Source: Deltaproteobacteria bacterium
Lineage (GTDB): Bacteria > Desulfobacterota > Syntrophia > Syntrophales > UBA2185
Direction of reading: 5' to 3'
Assembly (NCBI GenBank): GCA_026388545.1
Contig: JAPLJS010000047.1
Location: 1-53,844, forward strand
Length of the DNA stretch: 53,844 bases
Shown here: in pieces, positions 18,002 through 26,611 of the stretch
How positions within the stretch are numbered: the stretch's first letter is position 1
Layout of the letters: each line of letters opens with the position of its first letter
Made by a program: the position numbers and the translations under genes
Notes under the pieces: model-generated
Told to the model about the DNA's origin: nothing
What the model saw: only the letters and a program-made list of their open reading frames with translations
Databases searched by the model: none

Positions 18002-18922
18002 ATGATTTCATCGGGTAAAATAACACACACCATGCAGGGGTTTTTTCAGTATTTTTTCCTGCTCCTGTCATGTGCTGTTCTCCTCAATGGATGCGCCCCT
18101 GCATTCAAACATACCCTTCCTGAAGAGCATATGAAAAAATCATCCAGCCTCGAACAAACAGGAGACATCGCAACGGCCATCGAGGAGCTTAAAATTGCCC
18201 TTACTATTGACCCGGCAAACAGTTCCGCGAAAGAACAATTGAATAGGCTTTCCCCAATACGTGATCAGGAGGCGGAAAAGCATTATAAAGCCGGATTGTC
18301 ATTAAAAGAGAGTGATTCTTCGGCTGCCATAAAAGAATTTCTCACTGCCCTTCGTATTAAACCGGATTACCCGATAGTTGTGAATGAACTAAAAAATCAA
18401 AACATTGCACTTGCAGAATCAAAGTTGCGATCACGTACAATCGTACGCAGAGACAGCGCCAGAGGAAGAGGCGAAGAAAGTAGAGAATATGAGGAAAGCG
18501 ATTATCCTAACATCGCCATTTCATTTTATGAAAGCGGCGAGTATCAAGCTGCAATTGATGAGCTCTTAAAGGCGAAATCAAAAGATCCCAGGAACTCCGA
18601 GATAGCAAAATATCTTAACCTATCGTATTACAACCTGGGAGTTTTTTATTATAACAAAAAAGATTACATGAAAGCATTGAATATGTTTACAAAGGTGAAA
18701 AGGGGATTCGGAAATACTGAACCCTACGTAAGAAAAACCAGAACTATGTTGAAGAATATGGCAGACAATTTTTACAGAGCAGGGCTTAAATTCTTCAGGG
18801 AACAGAAGCTCCATGAGGCAATTGCGAAATGGAATACTGTTCTTGAGATCGACCCAAACCACCATAAAGCAAAAGAATATATACAGAGGTCAAAAAGATT
18901 GCTGGAGGCCCTCAAACAATAG
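18002..18922 (+). CDS. TPR-repeat lipoprotein
   Basis: This 306-residue lipoprotein has a lipobox LLNGC (about residues 28-32). It carries TPR-like repeats, such as GDIATAIEELKIALTIDPAN, SAAIKEFLTALRIKPDY, GEYQAAIDELLKAKSKDPRN, and KLHEAIAKWNTVLEIDPNHH, separated by a charged low-complexity stretch near residues 140-165. TPRs mediate protein-protein contacts, here in the periplasm. The ATG is 2 bp after the deacetylase stop, so the two are co-transcribed and may act together on a cell-surface polymer. No catalytic motif is visible. Confidence 0.8.
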   Translation: MISSGKITHTMQGFFQYFFLLLSCAVLLNGCAPAFKHTLPEEHMKKSSSLEQTGDIATAIEELKIALTIDPANSSAKEQLNRLSPIRDQEAEKHYKAGLSLKESDSSAAIKEFLTALRIKPDYPIVVNELKNQNIALAESKLRSRTIVRRDSARGRGEESREYEESDYPNIAISFYESGEYQAAIDELLKAKSKDPRNSEIAKYLNLSYYNLGVFYYNKKDYMKALNMFTKVKRGFGNTEPYVRKTRTMLKNMADNFYRAGLKFFREQKLHEAIAKWNTVLEIDPNHHKAKEYIQRSKRLLEALKQ

Positions 18923-19000
18923 CAAAACAGGTCACAAAAATCACTCTCATTAAGATCACAACTAACAATACAGCCATTTACGAAAATTCAATGTTCTGGT

Positions 19001-20626
19001 TTAGCAAACGTGCTGATTTATACCCTTCACCCTGTATATTTTGACAGGTGCACTTTTTCCTTTAACCATAACCGGATCGAGTTCTTCCACAATGACAAAT
19101 TCACAAACCTTCTGATATACGGAATCACTGATAATAATTTCATCCGGCCCCGCTAAGCTTGTCAGACGGGAGGCGACATTTACCGTATCACCTATTACCG
19201 TATATTCCATTCTTTTTTTTGAGCCTATGTTCCCCACAATCAATTCTCCAACGTTTATGCCGATACCAACTTTCACCGGTTTTTTCCCCGAGCTTTCCAA
19301 TTTAAGGTTTACTGTATTGAGCTCTTTCTGTAAGGCTACAGCGGCCATTACCGCCCTGGCTGGGTGATCCTCATGTTCTAAAAGCACTCCAAACACCGCC
19401 ATAACTTCATCCCCAATAAACTTATCCACATGCCCGTCATACTGAAATATTATCTCAGTAGCCAGGGTAAAATAATTATTCAAAACGGCAATAACCTCTT
19501 CGGGAACCGTATTTTCCGAAAATGAAGTAAACCCCCTTATATCCGCAAACATCACTGTGGCTTCAAGCTTTTCTCCCTTTAACCATTTCTCATCCGGATG
19601 CTTAAGGATCATATCGACAACCTCAGGCGCCACATATTTACCGAACGCGTCCTGAATAATTTCTTTTTTCCTTAAACCCTCCGCCATATCGTTAAAAGAA
19701 GCCGTCAGATCACCAAGCTCATCATTACTCAAAAGGTCTATCTTGAAATTATAATTCCCATTTTTAATTTCTCTGGTCCCGTTCACAAGCATGTAAATGG
19801 GCTTTGAAAATTTTGTGCTGATGAAGAATGATATTCCGATACCGGCCGATATGATTAATAACGTCAGAGATATAACAAATAGTCGTGTCTCTGATATCTT
19901 TTTTTGTAGCGTTTCGAGGGAGATTCCCACGTGAATACCCCCCACCTTAACCTTATTGAATTCCACTGGCATATAAAAATCGAGTATTTCTTTCGTCTTG
20001 TCATAATATCTCTTTATTTCCAATTGATCGTCGCTCCGCAAAACCGTTGCACCATATATATAATCATACGGTTGATTGACTTTATTTATATCCGTATGTG
20101 CTCTGATAAGCTCCGTTTTACCAAGGATCATGGCATATTCGATATCCTCTATCTTGGATACTTCTTCCAACAAAATGTGAAGGTTTGCTTCATCATCCTC
20201 AAGAAGAGGAACAGAACTGTTATAAGCCAGATTGACGACTATAGCTTTACCAAGACGCACCGTCTGAGAAATAAATTCATCCCTTTGACTCCGGAAGTAG
20301 AAGAAGCTCAAGAAGGCCATAATTATTACTACCAAAAGAGTTATGAAAACAGACAATCGGACTTTTATGGGTATCCTCGTATTTTTCAATCTGTCAATGA
20401 ACGATAGAGTTGATCTCTTTATCTCGGTCTGAGTACTATGGGTGAGTTTAAGGGAAAGGGCATTGAGGATATCGGTCGGAGAAGCTTTACCTTTGCCGAT
20501 CAGTATCTTACCAAGGCGCTTTTTACTTATTTTTTGTTCATCCAGGGCATCCTGGAGATCGGCTTCCGTGATTACCCTGCGCTCAACGAGAATCTCTCCC
20601 AACAGATTTTTTTTATCTTCAGGCAT
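19001..20626 (-). CDS. Membrane adenylate cyclase with MshEN-like N-terminus and HAMP
   Basis: It probably makes cAMP. The 541-residue protein has residues about 8-60 forming two LxxALxxQ-type motifs separated by exactly five residues (KISKK), with RLGKIL opening the second. This resembles the c-di-GMP-binding MshEN domain. A transmembrane helix (about 92-112), a periplasmic sensor domain (113-245), a second helix (about 248-268) and a HAMP domain follow. The class III cyclase domain (about 345-530) has VMFADIRGFTSF (metal Asp), VDKFIGDEVMAVFG (metal Asp and substrate-selecting Lys) and YTVIGDTVNVASRL (substrate-selecting Asp, transition-state Asn and Arg). The Lys/Asp pair points to ATP rather than GTP. 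Confidence 0.9.
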   Translation of the reverse strand: MPEDKKNLLGEILVERRVITEADLQDALDEQKISKKRLGKILIGKGKASPTDILNALSLKLTHSTQTEIKRSTLSFIDRLKNTRIPIKVRLSVFITLLVVIIMAFLSFFYFRSQRDEFISQTVRLGKAIVVNLAYNSSVPLLEDDEANLHILLEEVSKIEDIEYAMILGKTELIRAHTDINKVNQPYDYIYGATVLRSDDQLEIKRYYDKTKEILDFYMPVEFNKVKVGGIHVGISLETLQKKISETRLFVISLTLLIISAGIGISFFISTKFSKPIYMLVNGTREIKNGNYNFKIDLLSNDELGDLTASFNDMAEGLRKKEIIQDAFGKYVAPEVVDMILKHPDEKWLKGEKLEATVMFADIRGFTSFSENTVPEEVIAVLNNYFTLATEIIFQYDGHVDKFIGDEVMAVFGVLLEHEDHPARAVMAAVALQKELNTVNLKLESSGKKPVKVGIGINVGELIVGNIGSKKRMEYTVIGDTVNVASRLTSLAGPDEIIISDSVYQKVCEFVIVEELDPVMVKGKSAPVKIYRVKGINQHVC

Positions 20627-20632
20627 AACCTT

Positions 20633-20773
20633 TCAAACCTCTTCATCCAGTTGCCGTTCGTACATAAGATATTCCTGATACTCTCTTACAACGGCATCAT
20701 ACGGTGATCCTGCACGGTACAAAATTATGCCAGCCCTCGCCACAAGAGGACTTACATAATATAAGAGATTCAA
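20633..20773 (-). CDS. Small hypothetical protein between gltX and the cyclase
   Basis: This 46-residue frame starts at TTG 20773 with GAGGA 6 bases upstream and ends 7 bp before the cyclase start. It fills the gap between two same-strand genes almost exactly. The sequence is rich in Tyr, Val and Glu (AVVREYQEYLMYERQLDEEV at the C-terminus) and suggests an amphipathic helix. I do not recognise a family. The good Shine-Dalgarno and tight packing favour a real gene; the TTG start and small size argue for caution. Confidence 0.45.
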   Translation of the reverse strand: MNLLYYVSPLVARAGIILYRAGSPYDAVVREYQEYLMYERQLDEEV

Positions 20774-20787
20774 ATGATTCCTCAGGC

Positions 20788-22230
20788 TTATGTTACTATG
20801 CTCTCAACCCTTTTGAGGATCGATTCTTTTCTTAGGATGGAAAATATCTTTTCGAGTTCCGGCCCCGAAGTCCTTCCGGTTAAAGCAGCCCGGATCGGCA
20901 TAAAAATATCCTTCGCCTTTAAACCCGTCTTTCTCCGGACTATATCGATTAGATGAGAGTAGAAGTGTTCATGAGAAATGCTATTTTGATTCAGCACCTC
21001 GTGAAGGACTTTCAAAACAGTAGTAGCGGTATCCCCCCGAAGAATCGCTGTTGCTTCTTCCGAAATGTGGTATTTTTCATCAACAAAGATATCTAAGTAT
21101 TCCCCGATATCGGCCAATGTCACAAGATTATCCCTGAGGGCCTCCACAACCTGATAAAGCCACCCACGATCAAGGAGACCAGGGTCATATCCAGCCTCTT
21201 CAATAAAGGGAATGAGCAATTCCGTCAGCTTATTAACGTCATAATTCCTGATATATATGGCGTTTAGCCATCTTAGCTTACTTTCATCAAAAATGGCGCC
21301 GCTTTTGCCTGCCCTATCAAGGGAAAATACATTGATGATCTCGTCTATGTCAGCAACTTCTTTCCCCTCCCCAAGGGAGCTACCGAGAAGCGATAAATAG
21401 TTTAAAAGCGCCTCAGGCAGGATACCTTTACTCCTGAATTCCCGAACGGAGACCGACCCATGACGTTTACTTAACTTTGCTCGGTCTTTACCCAGAATGA
21501 GTGAATGGTGTGCAAATACAGGAGGGGCAAAGCCAAGAGCCCGATAGAGAAGTTTCTGGGTGGCTGTGTTGGAAAGGTGGTCTTCTCCGCGGATAACATG
21601 GGTAATTCCCATGAGGTGATCATCGACGACCACGGCGAAATTATAGGAAGGAATACCATTGGAACGGACTATGATAAAATCACCAATCGCCTCACCGTCA
21701 AATTTCATTGATCCCCGAATCAGGTCGATAAATTCAATAGGTCCTGCATCCACTTTGAAACGAAAGGCCGGTTTCCTCCCTCCTTCTTCATGTTTTTTTC
21801 TTTCGTTTTCCGCCAGATACCTGCATTTTCCCATGTACCTCGGCATCCTTTTCATGGCAAGAAGGCTGATACGCTGTTCCTCCAATTCTTCTTCCGTACA
21901 ATAACAGGGATAGACCCGGTCAGCTTTAATCAATTCTTTCAGGTATTTTTTGTAGATATGAAGCCTTTCAATCTGATGGTAAGGACCGAATTCGCCGCCT
22001 TTTTCCGGCCCTTCATTCCAGCCTATGGAGAGCCATTTCAGATCTTCTAAAAGGTTTTTTTCAAAAACAGAGGAAGTCCTTTCCTGATCCGTATCTTCTA
22101 TCCGGAGGATAAAATCACCCCCATAGCGTTTGGCAAAGAGCCAGTTAAACAGGGCTGTCCGTGCATTACCGACATGGAGATCTCCCGTCGGCGACGGTGC
22201 AAATCTGACTCTCGGTCTAAGCGGCATCAT
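20788..22230 (-). CDS. gltX: Glutamate--tRNA ligase
   Basis: It charges tRNA-Glu with glutamate, and in many such bacteria also tRNA-Gln for later amidation. The 480-residue class I synthetase has RFAPSPTGDLHVGNARTALF at the N-terminus (HIGH-type motif HVGN), IEDTDQERTS, HLSNTATQKLLY and KLSKRHGSVSV (KMSKS-type). The C-terminal anticodon-binding domain is present (GLKAKDIFMPIRAALTGRTSG). Its start overlaps the ispF stop by 4 bp, so it is translationally coupled to ispD-ispF. Discriminating and non-discriminating types cannot be told apart by eye. Confidence 0.97.
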   Translation of the reverse strand: MMPLRPRVRFAPSPTGDLHVGNARTALFNWLFAKRYGGDFILRIEDTDQERTSSVFEKNLLEDLKWLSIGWNEGPEKGGEFGPYHQIERLHIYKKYLKELIKADRVYPCYCTEEELEEQRISLLAMKRMPRYMGKCRYLAENERKKHEEGGRKPAFRFKVDAGPIEFIDLIRGSMKFDGEAIGDFIIVRSNGIPSYNFAVVVDDHLMGITHVIRGEDHLSNTATQKLLYRALGFAPPVFAHHSLILGKDRAKLSKRHGSVSVREFRSKGILPEALLNYLSLLGSSLGEGKEVADIDEIINVFSLDRAGKSGAIFDESKLRWLNAIYIRNYDVNKLTELLIPFIEEAGYDPGLLDRGWLYQVVEALRDNLVTLADIGEYLDIFVDEKYHISEEATAILRGDTATTVLKVLHEVLNQNSISHEHFYSHLIDIVRRKTGLKAKDIFMPIRAALTGRTSGPELEKIFSILRKESILKRVESIVT

Positions 22231-22709
22231 CTGTTGCCCTTCTCGCTGATTGTAACCACCGCAAAGGCGGCAATACCTTCGTCACGTCCCAAAAACCCCA
22301 TCCCTTCATTGGTCTTGGCTTTGACATTAACCCTGTCAACAGAAATATTTAATACATTCGCAACATTCAACGCCATCTCATGCGTATAACCCATCAATTT
22401 CGGCCTTTCCAGAATGACCGTAGAATCTATATTGTTTACTACAAATCCCTTTTCTCCTGCCAAGACACCAACCTGATGAAGCAGTTTCAGACTGGATATA
22501 CCCGTATAAGTGGGATCTGTGTCGGGAAAATTCCTGCCAATATCGCCCCCTCCGATGGCGCCAATAATGGCATCGCAGACGGCATGGACAAGAGCATCTG
22601 CATCAGAGTGGCCCAAAAGCCCCTTTTCATGGGGTATCTCCATTCCTCCAAGGACTAATCTTCTTCCCTCAACAAGCCGGTGGCTATCATATCCAAAACC
22701 GATTCTCAC
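22227..22709 (-). CDS. ispF: 2-C-methyl-D-erythritol 2,4-cyclodiphosphate synthase
   Basis: It catalyses the fifth step of the MEP isoprenoid pathway, cyclising CDP-methylerythritol phosphate and releasing CMP. The 161-residue trimer-forming enzyme has RIGFGYDSHRL (zinc-binding Asp and His), GLLGHSDADALVHAVCDAIIGA and DIGRNFPDTDP, plus the C-terminal KAKTNEGMGFLGRDEGIAAFA. The GTG at 22709 is chosen because AAAGGA lies 5 bases upstream and the protein then starts like the family; an upstream ATG would add 16 residues. It is between ispD and gltX in the same orientation. Confidence 0.96.
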   Translation of the reverse strand: MRIGFGYDSHRLVEGRRLVLGGMEIPHEKGLLGHSDADALVHAVCDAIIGAIGGGDIGRNFPDTDPTYTGISSLKLLHQVGVLAGEKGFVVNNIDSTVILERPKLMGYTHEMALNVANVLNISVDRVNVKAKTNEGMGFLGRDEGIAAFAVVTISEKGNR

Positions 22710-22804
22710 TTTAGTCCTTTCTTTCGTTATGCGTCTGTCTATCGCATTACCGAGCACTATGAATTATATATATTAACTCCAAATAGTATGCACTCACCAA
22801 TGGA

Positions 22805-23503
22805 TTAGCCATCTGATTTAAGTCTTTTTACGAGTACCTCCGCCAGCATAATGTCGTCTTTTGTTGTAATCTTGATGTTATCATAGGAGCCGCAAATCAT
22901 CTTCACAGTGATGCCTAGCCTCTCAACGAGTGAGGCGTCATCAGTCCCATAGTAATTATCCCTATATGCAGTTTCATAGGCCTTTTTTATAACATCCCGT
23001 TTAAATGCCTGAGGTGTTTGCGTCAGCCACAGACTGTCGCGGTTGAGAGTTTTTAAAATCTCCCCATGACCATCAACTGATTTCACAGTATCTTTGACCG
23101 GCACACCAACCGTCACGGCCGCCTGCTTTAATGCTTCAAGAATGGCGAAATGGACTAATCTTTCTGATATGAACGGCCTGACACCATCATGAATGACAAC
23201 AATATCATGATCACTTCTCAAAATATCAATCCCATTTCTTACCGAATCCTGTCTTTCCCTTCCTCCTGCCACTATGCGGCTGACTTTCGAAATACCAAAT
23301 TTCTCAACGATACATTCTCGAGCATACTTGATATCATCCCCCGGCACGATGAGAAATATTTCATCTATCTTTGGCGATCCCTGAAATACTCTCAGAGTAT
23401 GCGCAAGCACAGGGATACCATCCAGTAAAAGATACTGTTTTGATAGATTTTCCTGCATTCGTTTCCCCGAACCGCCGGCAGGGATAATCGCAACCGCTTT
23501 CAT
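22805..23503 (-). CDS. ispD: 2-C-methyl-D-erythritol 4-phosphate cytidylyltransferase
   Basis: It is the third MEP pathway enzyme, transferring CMP from CTP to methylerythritol phosphate. The protein from ATG 23503 is 232 residues, normal for the family. It has AIIPAGGSGKRM (CTP-binding glycine-rich loop), SKQYLLLDG, IVVIHDGVRPF and TQTPQAFKRD. An in-frame upstream extension to 23560 would read through a transcription terminator and is rejected. It pairs with ispF 95 bp downstream. The usual ispE is not in the window. Confidence 0.95.
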   Translation of the reverse strand: MKAVAIIPAGGSGKRMQENLSKQYLLLDGIPVLAHTLRVFQGSPKIDEIFLIVPGDDIKYARECIVEKFGISKVSRIVAGGRERQDSVRNGIDILRSDHDIVVIHDGVRPFISERLVHFAILEALKQAAVTVGVPVKDTVKSVDGHGEILKTLNRDSLWLTQTPQAFKRDVIKKAYETAYRDNYYGTDDASLVERLGITVKMICGSYDNIKITTKDDIMLAEVLVKRLKSDG

Positions 23504-23519
23504 CGACACATCCATAAAT

Positions 23520-23553
23520 AAAAAAAGCCCGGCGCTTTTGAGCTCTCCGGGCT
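23520..23553 (-). terminator. Rho-independent terminator after the PIN-TRAM gene
   Basis: On the minus strand AAGCCCGG, a 14-nt loop and CCGGGCTT are followed by a T-rich tail. It lies 12 bases after the PIN-TRAM stop and immediately before the ispD start, so ispD-ispF-gltX needs its own promoter or read-through. Confidence 0.85.
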
Positions 23554-23564
23554 TCAGCATAGTT

Positions 23565-24584
23565 CTATTGTTTTACACTTAACCCGTAGGCTTTCTTCTC
23601 TGCAATCGCCTCCTTCAATTCCGAAAATATCATCCTGCCCGCTGTCGTTTGCAGTACGCTGGTTACAATAACATCGACATTTGATCCCTGGTACTTCTGT
23701 GCATTATCGACAATTATCATAGTTCCGTCATCAAGATACGCTACCCCCTGTCCGGGCTCTTTTCCATCTTTAATAATCTTCACCTTCATTATTTCACCGG
23801 GTAATACAACTGGCTTCAGGGCATTTGCAAGTTCATTGACATTTAAAATTTTTATGCCTTGCAATTCGGCAACTTTATTCAAGTTAAAATCATTTGTCAC
23901 AATTTTACCATTCATTTTTTTTGCCATTGCCACGAGCTTCGCATCAACACCCTTAAGCTTCGGGAAATCCTGATCGACTACCTCAATATTAATACCGTTA
24001 CTTCTTTGCATCCGGTTCAGGATATCGAGCCCCCTCCTGCCACGAGAACGTTTCATAGAATCGGAAGAGTCGGCAATGTACTGTAACTCATCTAAAACAA
24101 ACCGGGGAACCACTAGGGTACCTTCGATAAAGCCGGTATCGCAAATATCTGCAATCCTGCCGTCAATAATAACGCTCGTATCAAGAATCCTATAATCAGA
24201 ATTTTCTTTTGTCTGACTAAAGCTAAATAAACTAAACTCCTCAATTTTTTTTGATCCAAGAACAAGGCCAAGATATCCCATAATACCTGTCAGAAGGGCA
24301 TATATCCATGGGGCAACCTGCTGCTTCTCCCACGTAACACCTACAAAATTGAGACCATAGGCCAGAAAAAAGGCAATGAAAAGACCGATGATCATACCCA
24401 ATACACCACCAAATATAACTCTGAGTGATACCTTTCTTATGGCCTGTTCAGCTTGTATGACAGAAATCGCAATTAATAATCCTAAAAATAATCCTATCAG
24501 TGCTAGAGGAAATCCATAATACGTAAATGCAATGAAATAACCGCTCATTGAACATGCTGCCATGAGAAGAATTTTTACAATCAA
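23565..24584 (-). CDS. Membrane PIN/TRAM domain protein (YacL family)
   Basis: It is a putative membrane-anchored nuclease. Residues about 1-115 contain four transmembrane helices ([37 protein letters not shown] and others). The PIN domain (about 132-255) has [26 protein letters not shown], and [13 protein letters not shown], with the acidic residues for metal binding. A TRAM RNA-binding domain follows (about 270-330, [15 protein letters not shown] and [14 protein letters not shown]). The TTG at 24584 is chosen because AAAGGAGG stands 8 bases before it; an upstream GTG overlaps that site. It is located between carD and ispD, a common gene order in related bacteria. Confidence 0.92.
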   Translation of the reverse strand: MIVKILLMAACSMSGYFIAFTYYGFPLALIGLFLGLLIAISVIQAEQAIRKVSLRVIFGGVLGMIIGLFIAFFLAYGLNFVGVTWEKQQVAPWIYALLTGIMGYLGLVLGSKKIEEFSLFSFSQTKENSDYRILDTSVIIDGRIADICDTGFIEGTLVVPRFVLDELQYIADSSDSMKRSRGRRGLDILNRMQRSNGINIEVVDQDFPKLKGVDAKLVAMAKKMNGKIVTNDFNLNKVAELQGIKILNVNELANALKPVVLPGEIMKVKIIKDGKEPGQGVAYLDDGTMIIVDNAQKYQGSNVDVIVTSVLQTTAGRMIFSELKEAIAEKKAYGLSVKQ

Positions 24585-24699
24585 TAGTATCACCTCCTTT
24601 CTTATCCAATTATGTTGCTTTTATACCGACTCGCTTTCCGCAAAAATTTTATTTTAAAAAAGTATAACCGAAATTACACATTACGCTATTCCTTGAAGC

Positions 24700-25185
24700 T
24701 CATTGCACAGTTAATATCGTTTTAAGATCTTGTTCTACCTTTGTTTCTTCTGCGTGACTCGCAACTGATATTTCTTTAACTAATAAGCTCTTTGCCGTAT
24801 CCATCATCTTCCTTTCACCGAAGGAGAGATTTTTATCAGACTTTAAAATAAAAAGATCTCGCAATACTCTCGCAATTTCAAATACTGATCCCGTCTTAAT
24901 CTTATCCAGGTATTCTTTATATCGCTTGTTCCATGTCTGCTTATCGATAGTAACGTCCTTGTTTCGAAGGATCTCATACACTTTGGGAATTTCTTCTTCC
25001 GCGATGATCTCTCTGAGACCAACGGATTCCGCACTATCTGTGGGAATCATTATTTTCATATCATTGCTCATGATTTTCATAACGTAAAACAGCTGTTTAC
25101 TCCCCATATATTCTCTGCTCTCAATTGCTTCGATAACTCCAACGCCTTGAGCCGGATAAACCGCTAAATCTCCTACCTTAAACAT
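24700..25185 (-). CDS. CarD family transcriptional regulator
   Basis: CarD/CdnL proteins bind RNA polymerase beta and stabilise open complexes at rRNA and other promoters. The 161-residue protein has the N-terminal Tudor-like RNA polymerase interaction domain (FKVGDLAVYPAQGVGVIEAI; LFYVMKIMSNDMKIMIPTD). The C-terminal helical DNA-binding domain (WNKRYKEYLDKIKTGS to LSFGERKMMDTAKSLLVKEI) follows. The start could be GTG 25194 or ATG 25185; the ATG gives the usual family N-terminus, with GAGG close upstream. The PIN-TRAM gene follows after 115 bp. Confidence 0.93.
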   Translation of the reverse strand: MFKVGDLAVYPAQGVGVIEAIESREYMGSKQLFYVMKIMSNDMKIMIPTDSAESVGLREIIAEEEIPKVYEILRNKDVTIDKQTWNKRYKEYLDKIKTGSVFEIARVLRDLFILKSDKNLSFGERKMMDTAKSLLVKEISVASHAEETKVEQDLKTILTVQ

Positions 25186-25274
25186 CTCCCTCACCCGCTA
25201 ATTAATTTAAAACTATTCTTTGTATCACATTTTAAAATAATAGTCAATATACATCCATTATGGTCGGGAATGTG

Positions 25275-26432
25275 TTATTGTATGTATGTATTCATTATTT
25301 TTAATAAATCTTTATCCAGCTGACCCTGGTTCTGCGATCTGTATTGATCAATAATACTCGTTACCCTACTGTACATGCTCTTATCCGAAAGGTCGGCGAG
25401 CCTCGTATACATTCCAATTCTTCTCCCAATCCTGTATATGAGCCTTTCTTCTTCAGATAGAGAAAAATACCCGTCGATGATTCCCAAAAGTTTTTCTTTA
25501 TCTTCCGGAAGCTTCCCGTTTAATTCTTCGATGAGGTTCAGAATATGATCACTCACTATGGTTGTTTCAATGCCATCAAGATTTTCAATAAATTTTCTTA
25601 TTTCTTTCAGGACGTCTTCTTCACCGATTGGATTGAAATCACCCCTAAGCATCATTTCAAAAAGATCCGTTCCTTTTACAACATGAAGAGACCTTAATCT
25701 GACAAAGTCGGGATTTATCTGATTGATAGCTTTCGCCGTTTCCTCGGCATGTTCATTTGACCACCGGTCTCCACCAAGGCCCGGCATTACATATTCGCAG
25801 AGTGAAATTCCTGCTTCCATTATCCTACGGCCTCCTTCTATGTGCTCACTGGCCGTCACTCCTTTTCTTATTAATTTCAAGAGAGGATCATACCCGCTTT
25901 CCATACCTATGTGAATTCGTGAAAGGCCGGCTTCTTTCAGCATTTTAAATTCCTCGACAGATTTCCTGGTCGCTGTTTTTGACCGGCAGTATGAGGTAAT
26001 TCTATTTACAGACGGAAATTTATCTCTAATAAACGATAGTACGTAAACAAGATCATCCGTCTTCATGATGATCGAATTTGCATCCTGAATAAAAACAGAC
26101 TCACCACCATAATAAAGCCATGCAGCTATCGATCTGAAACTATCGTTATAAACATCTTCAGAACTGTATATGAGATTCACGATTTTTTTTCCGACATGCC
26201 CACCCTCTCCATGTTTCCAGGATAGTTCCCTTATGTAGTCCGCTATATCTCTCGCCTTCTGAATATCGTCTTTTATTTCTTCAACAGATCTCAGTTCAAA
26301 TTTTGTATTGCGATACGTGTGGCAAAAAGCACACTTATTCCAAGGGCAATTCCTTGTTGCCCGTATGAGAAGGCTTTTCGCCTCACTGGGTGGTCTTATC
26401 GGACCCTGTTCAAATGAATAATTTTCTTGCAT
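25275..26432 (-). CDS. Radical SAM protein with CX4CX2C cluster motif
   Basis: This 385-residue radical SAM enzyme has its cluster cysteines in RNCPWNKCAFCHTYR (about residues 28-41). The spacing is C-x4-C-x2-C rather than the usual C-x3-C-x2-C. Further family features are LSRIHIGMESGYDPLLKLI and the GLGGDRWSNEHAEETAKAI loop. The C-terminal 100 residues are charged and helical. AAGGAG precedes the ATG. The substrate is unknown; Elp3/HemN-like annotation would be superficial. It stands alone on the minus strand between carD and the LysM/M23 gene. Confidence 0.85.
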   Translation of the reverse strand: MQENYSFEQGPIRPPSEAKSLLIRATRNCPWNKCAFCHTYRNTKFELRSVEEIKDDIQKARDIADYIRELSWKHGEGGHVGKKIVNLIYSSEDVYNDSFRSIAAWLYYGGESVFIQDANSIIMKTDDLVYVLSFIRDKFPSVNRITSYCRSKTATRKSVEEFKMLKEAGLSRIHIGMESGYDPLLKLIRKGVTASEHIEGGRRIMEAGISLCEYVMPGLGGDRWSNEHAEETAKAINQINPDFVRLRSLHVVKGTDLFEMMLRGDFNPIGEEDVLKEIRKFIENLDGIETTIVSDHILNLIEELNGKLPEDKEKLLGIIDGYFSLSEEERLIYRIGRRIGMYTRLADLSDKSMYSRVTSIIDQYRSQNQGQLDKDLLKIMNTYIQ

Positions 26433-26611
26433 TTTTTAACTCCTTACACACAACGAAGCCCCATCCATTGTAGACACCGTTGCAGATACATGAATATCAC
26501 CTTTCACCCCAGGGAAGTTCACTTTTTTCCAGGCATCCATCGAAATGTTAAACGGCTGATAGATTATAACAACAGAAAATTGGAAGGCGGTCATCTGATC
26601 AATCTTAAGAA

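Noticed and set aside
23504-23560. N-terminal extension of ispD to 23560
   Set aside because: It would translate through a strong rho-independent terminator and adds residues absent from the family; the ATG at 23503 fits.
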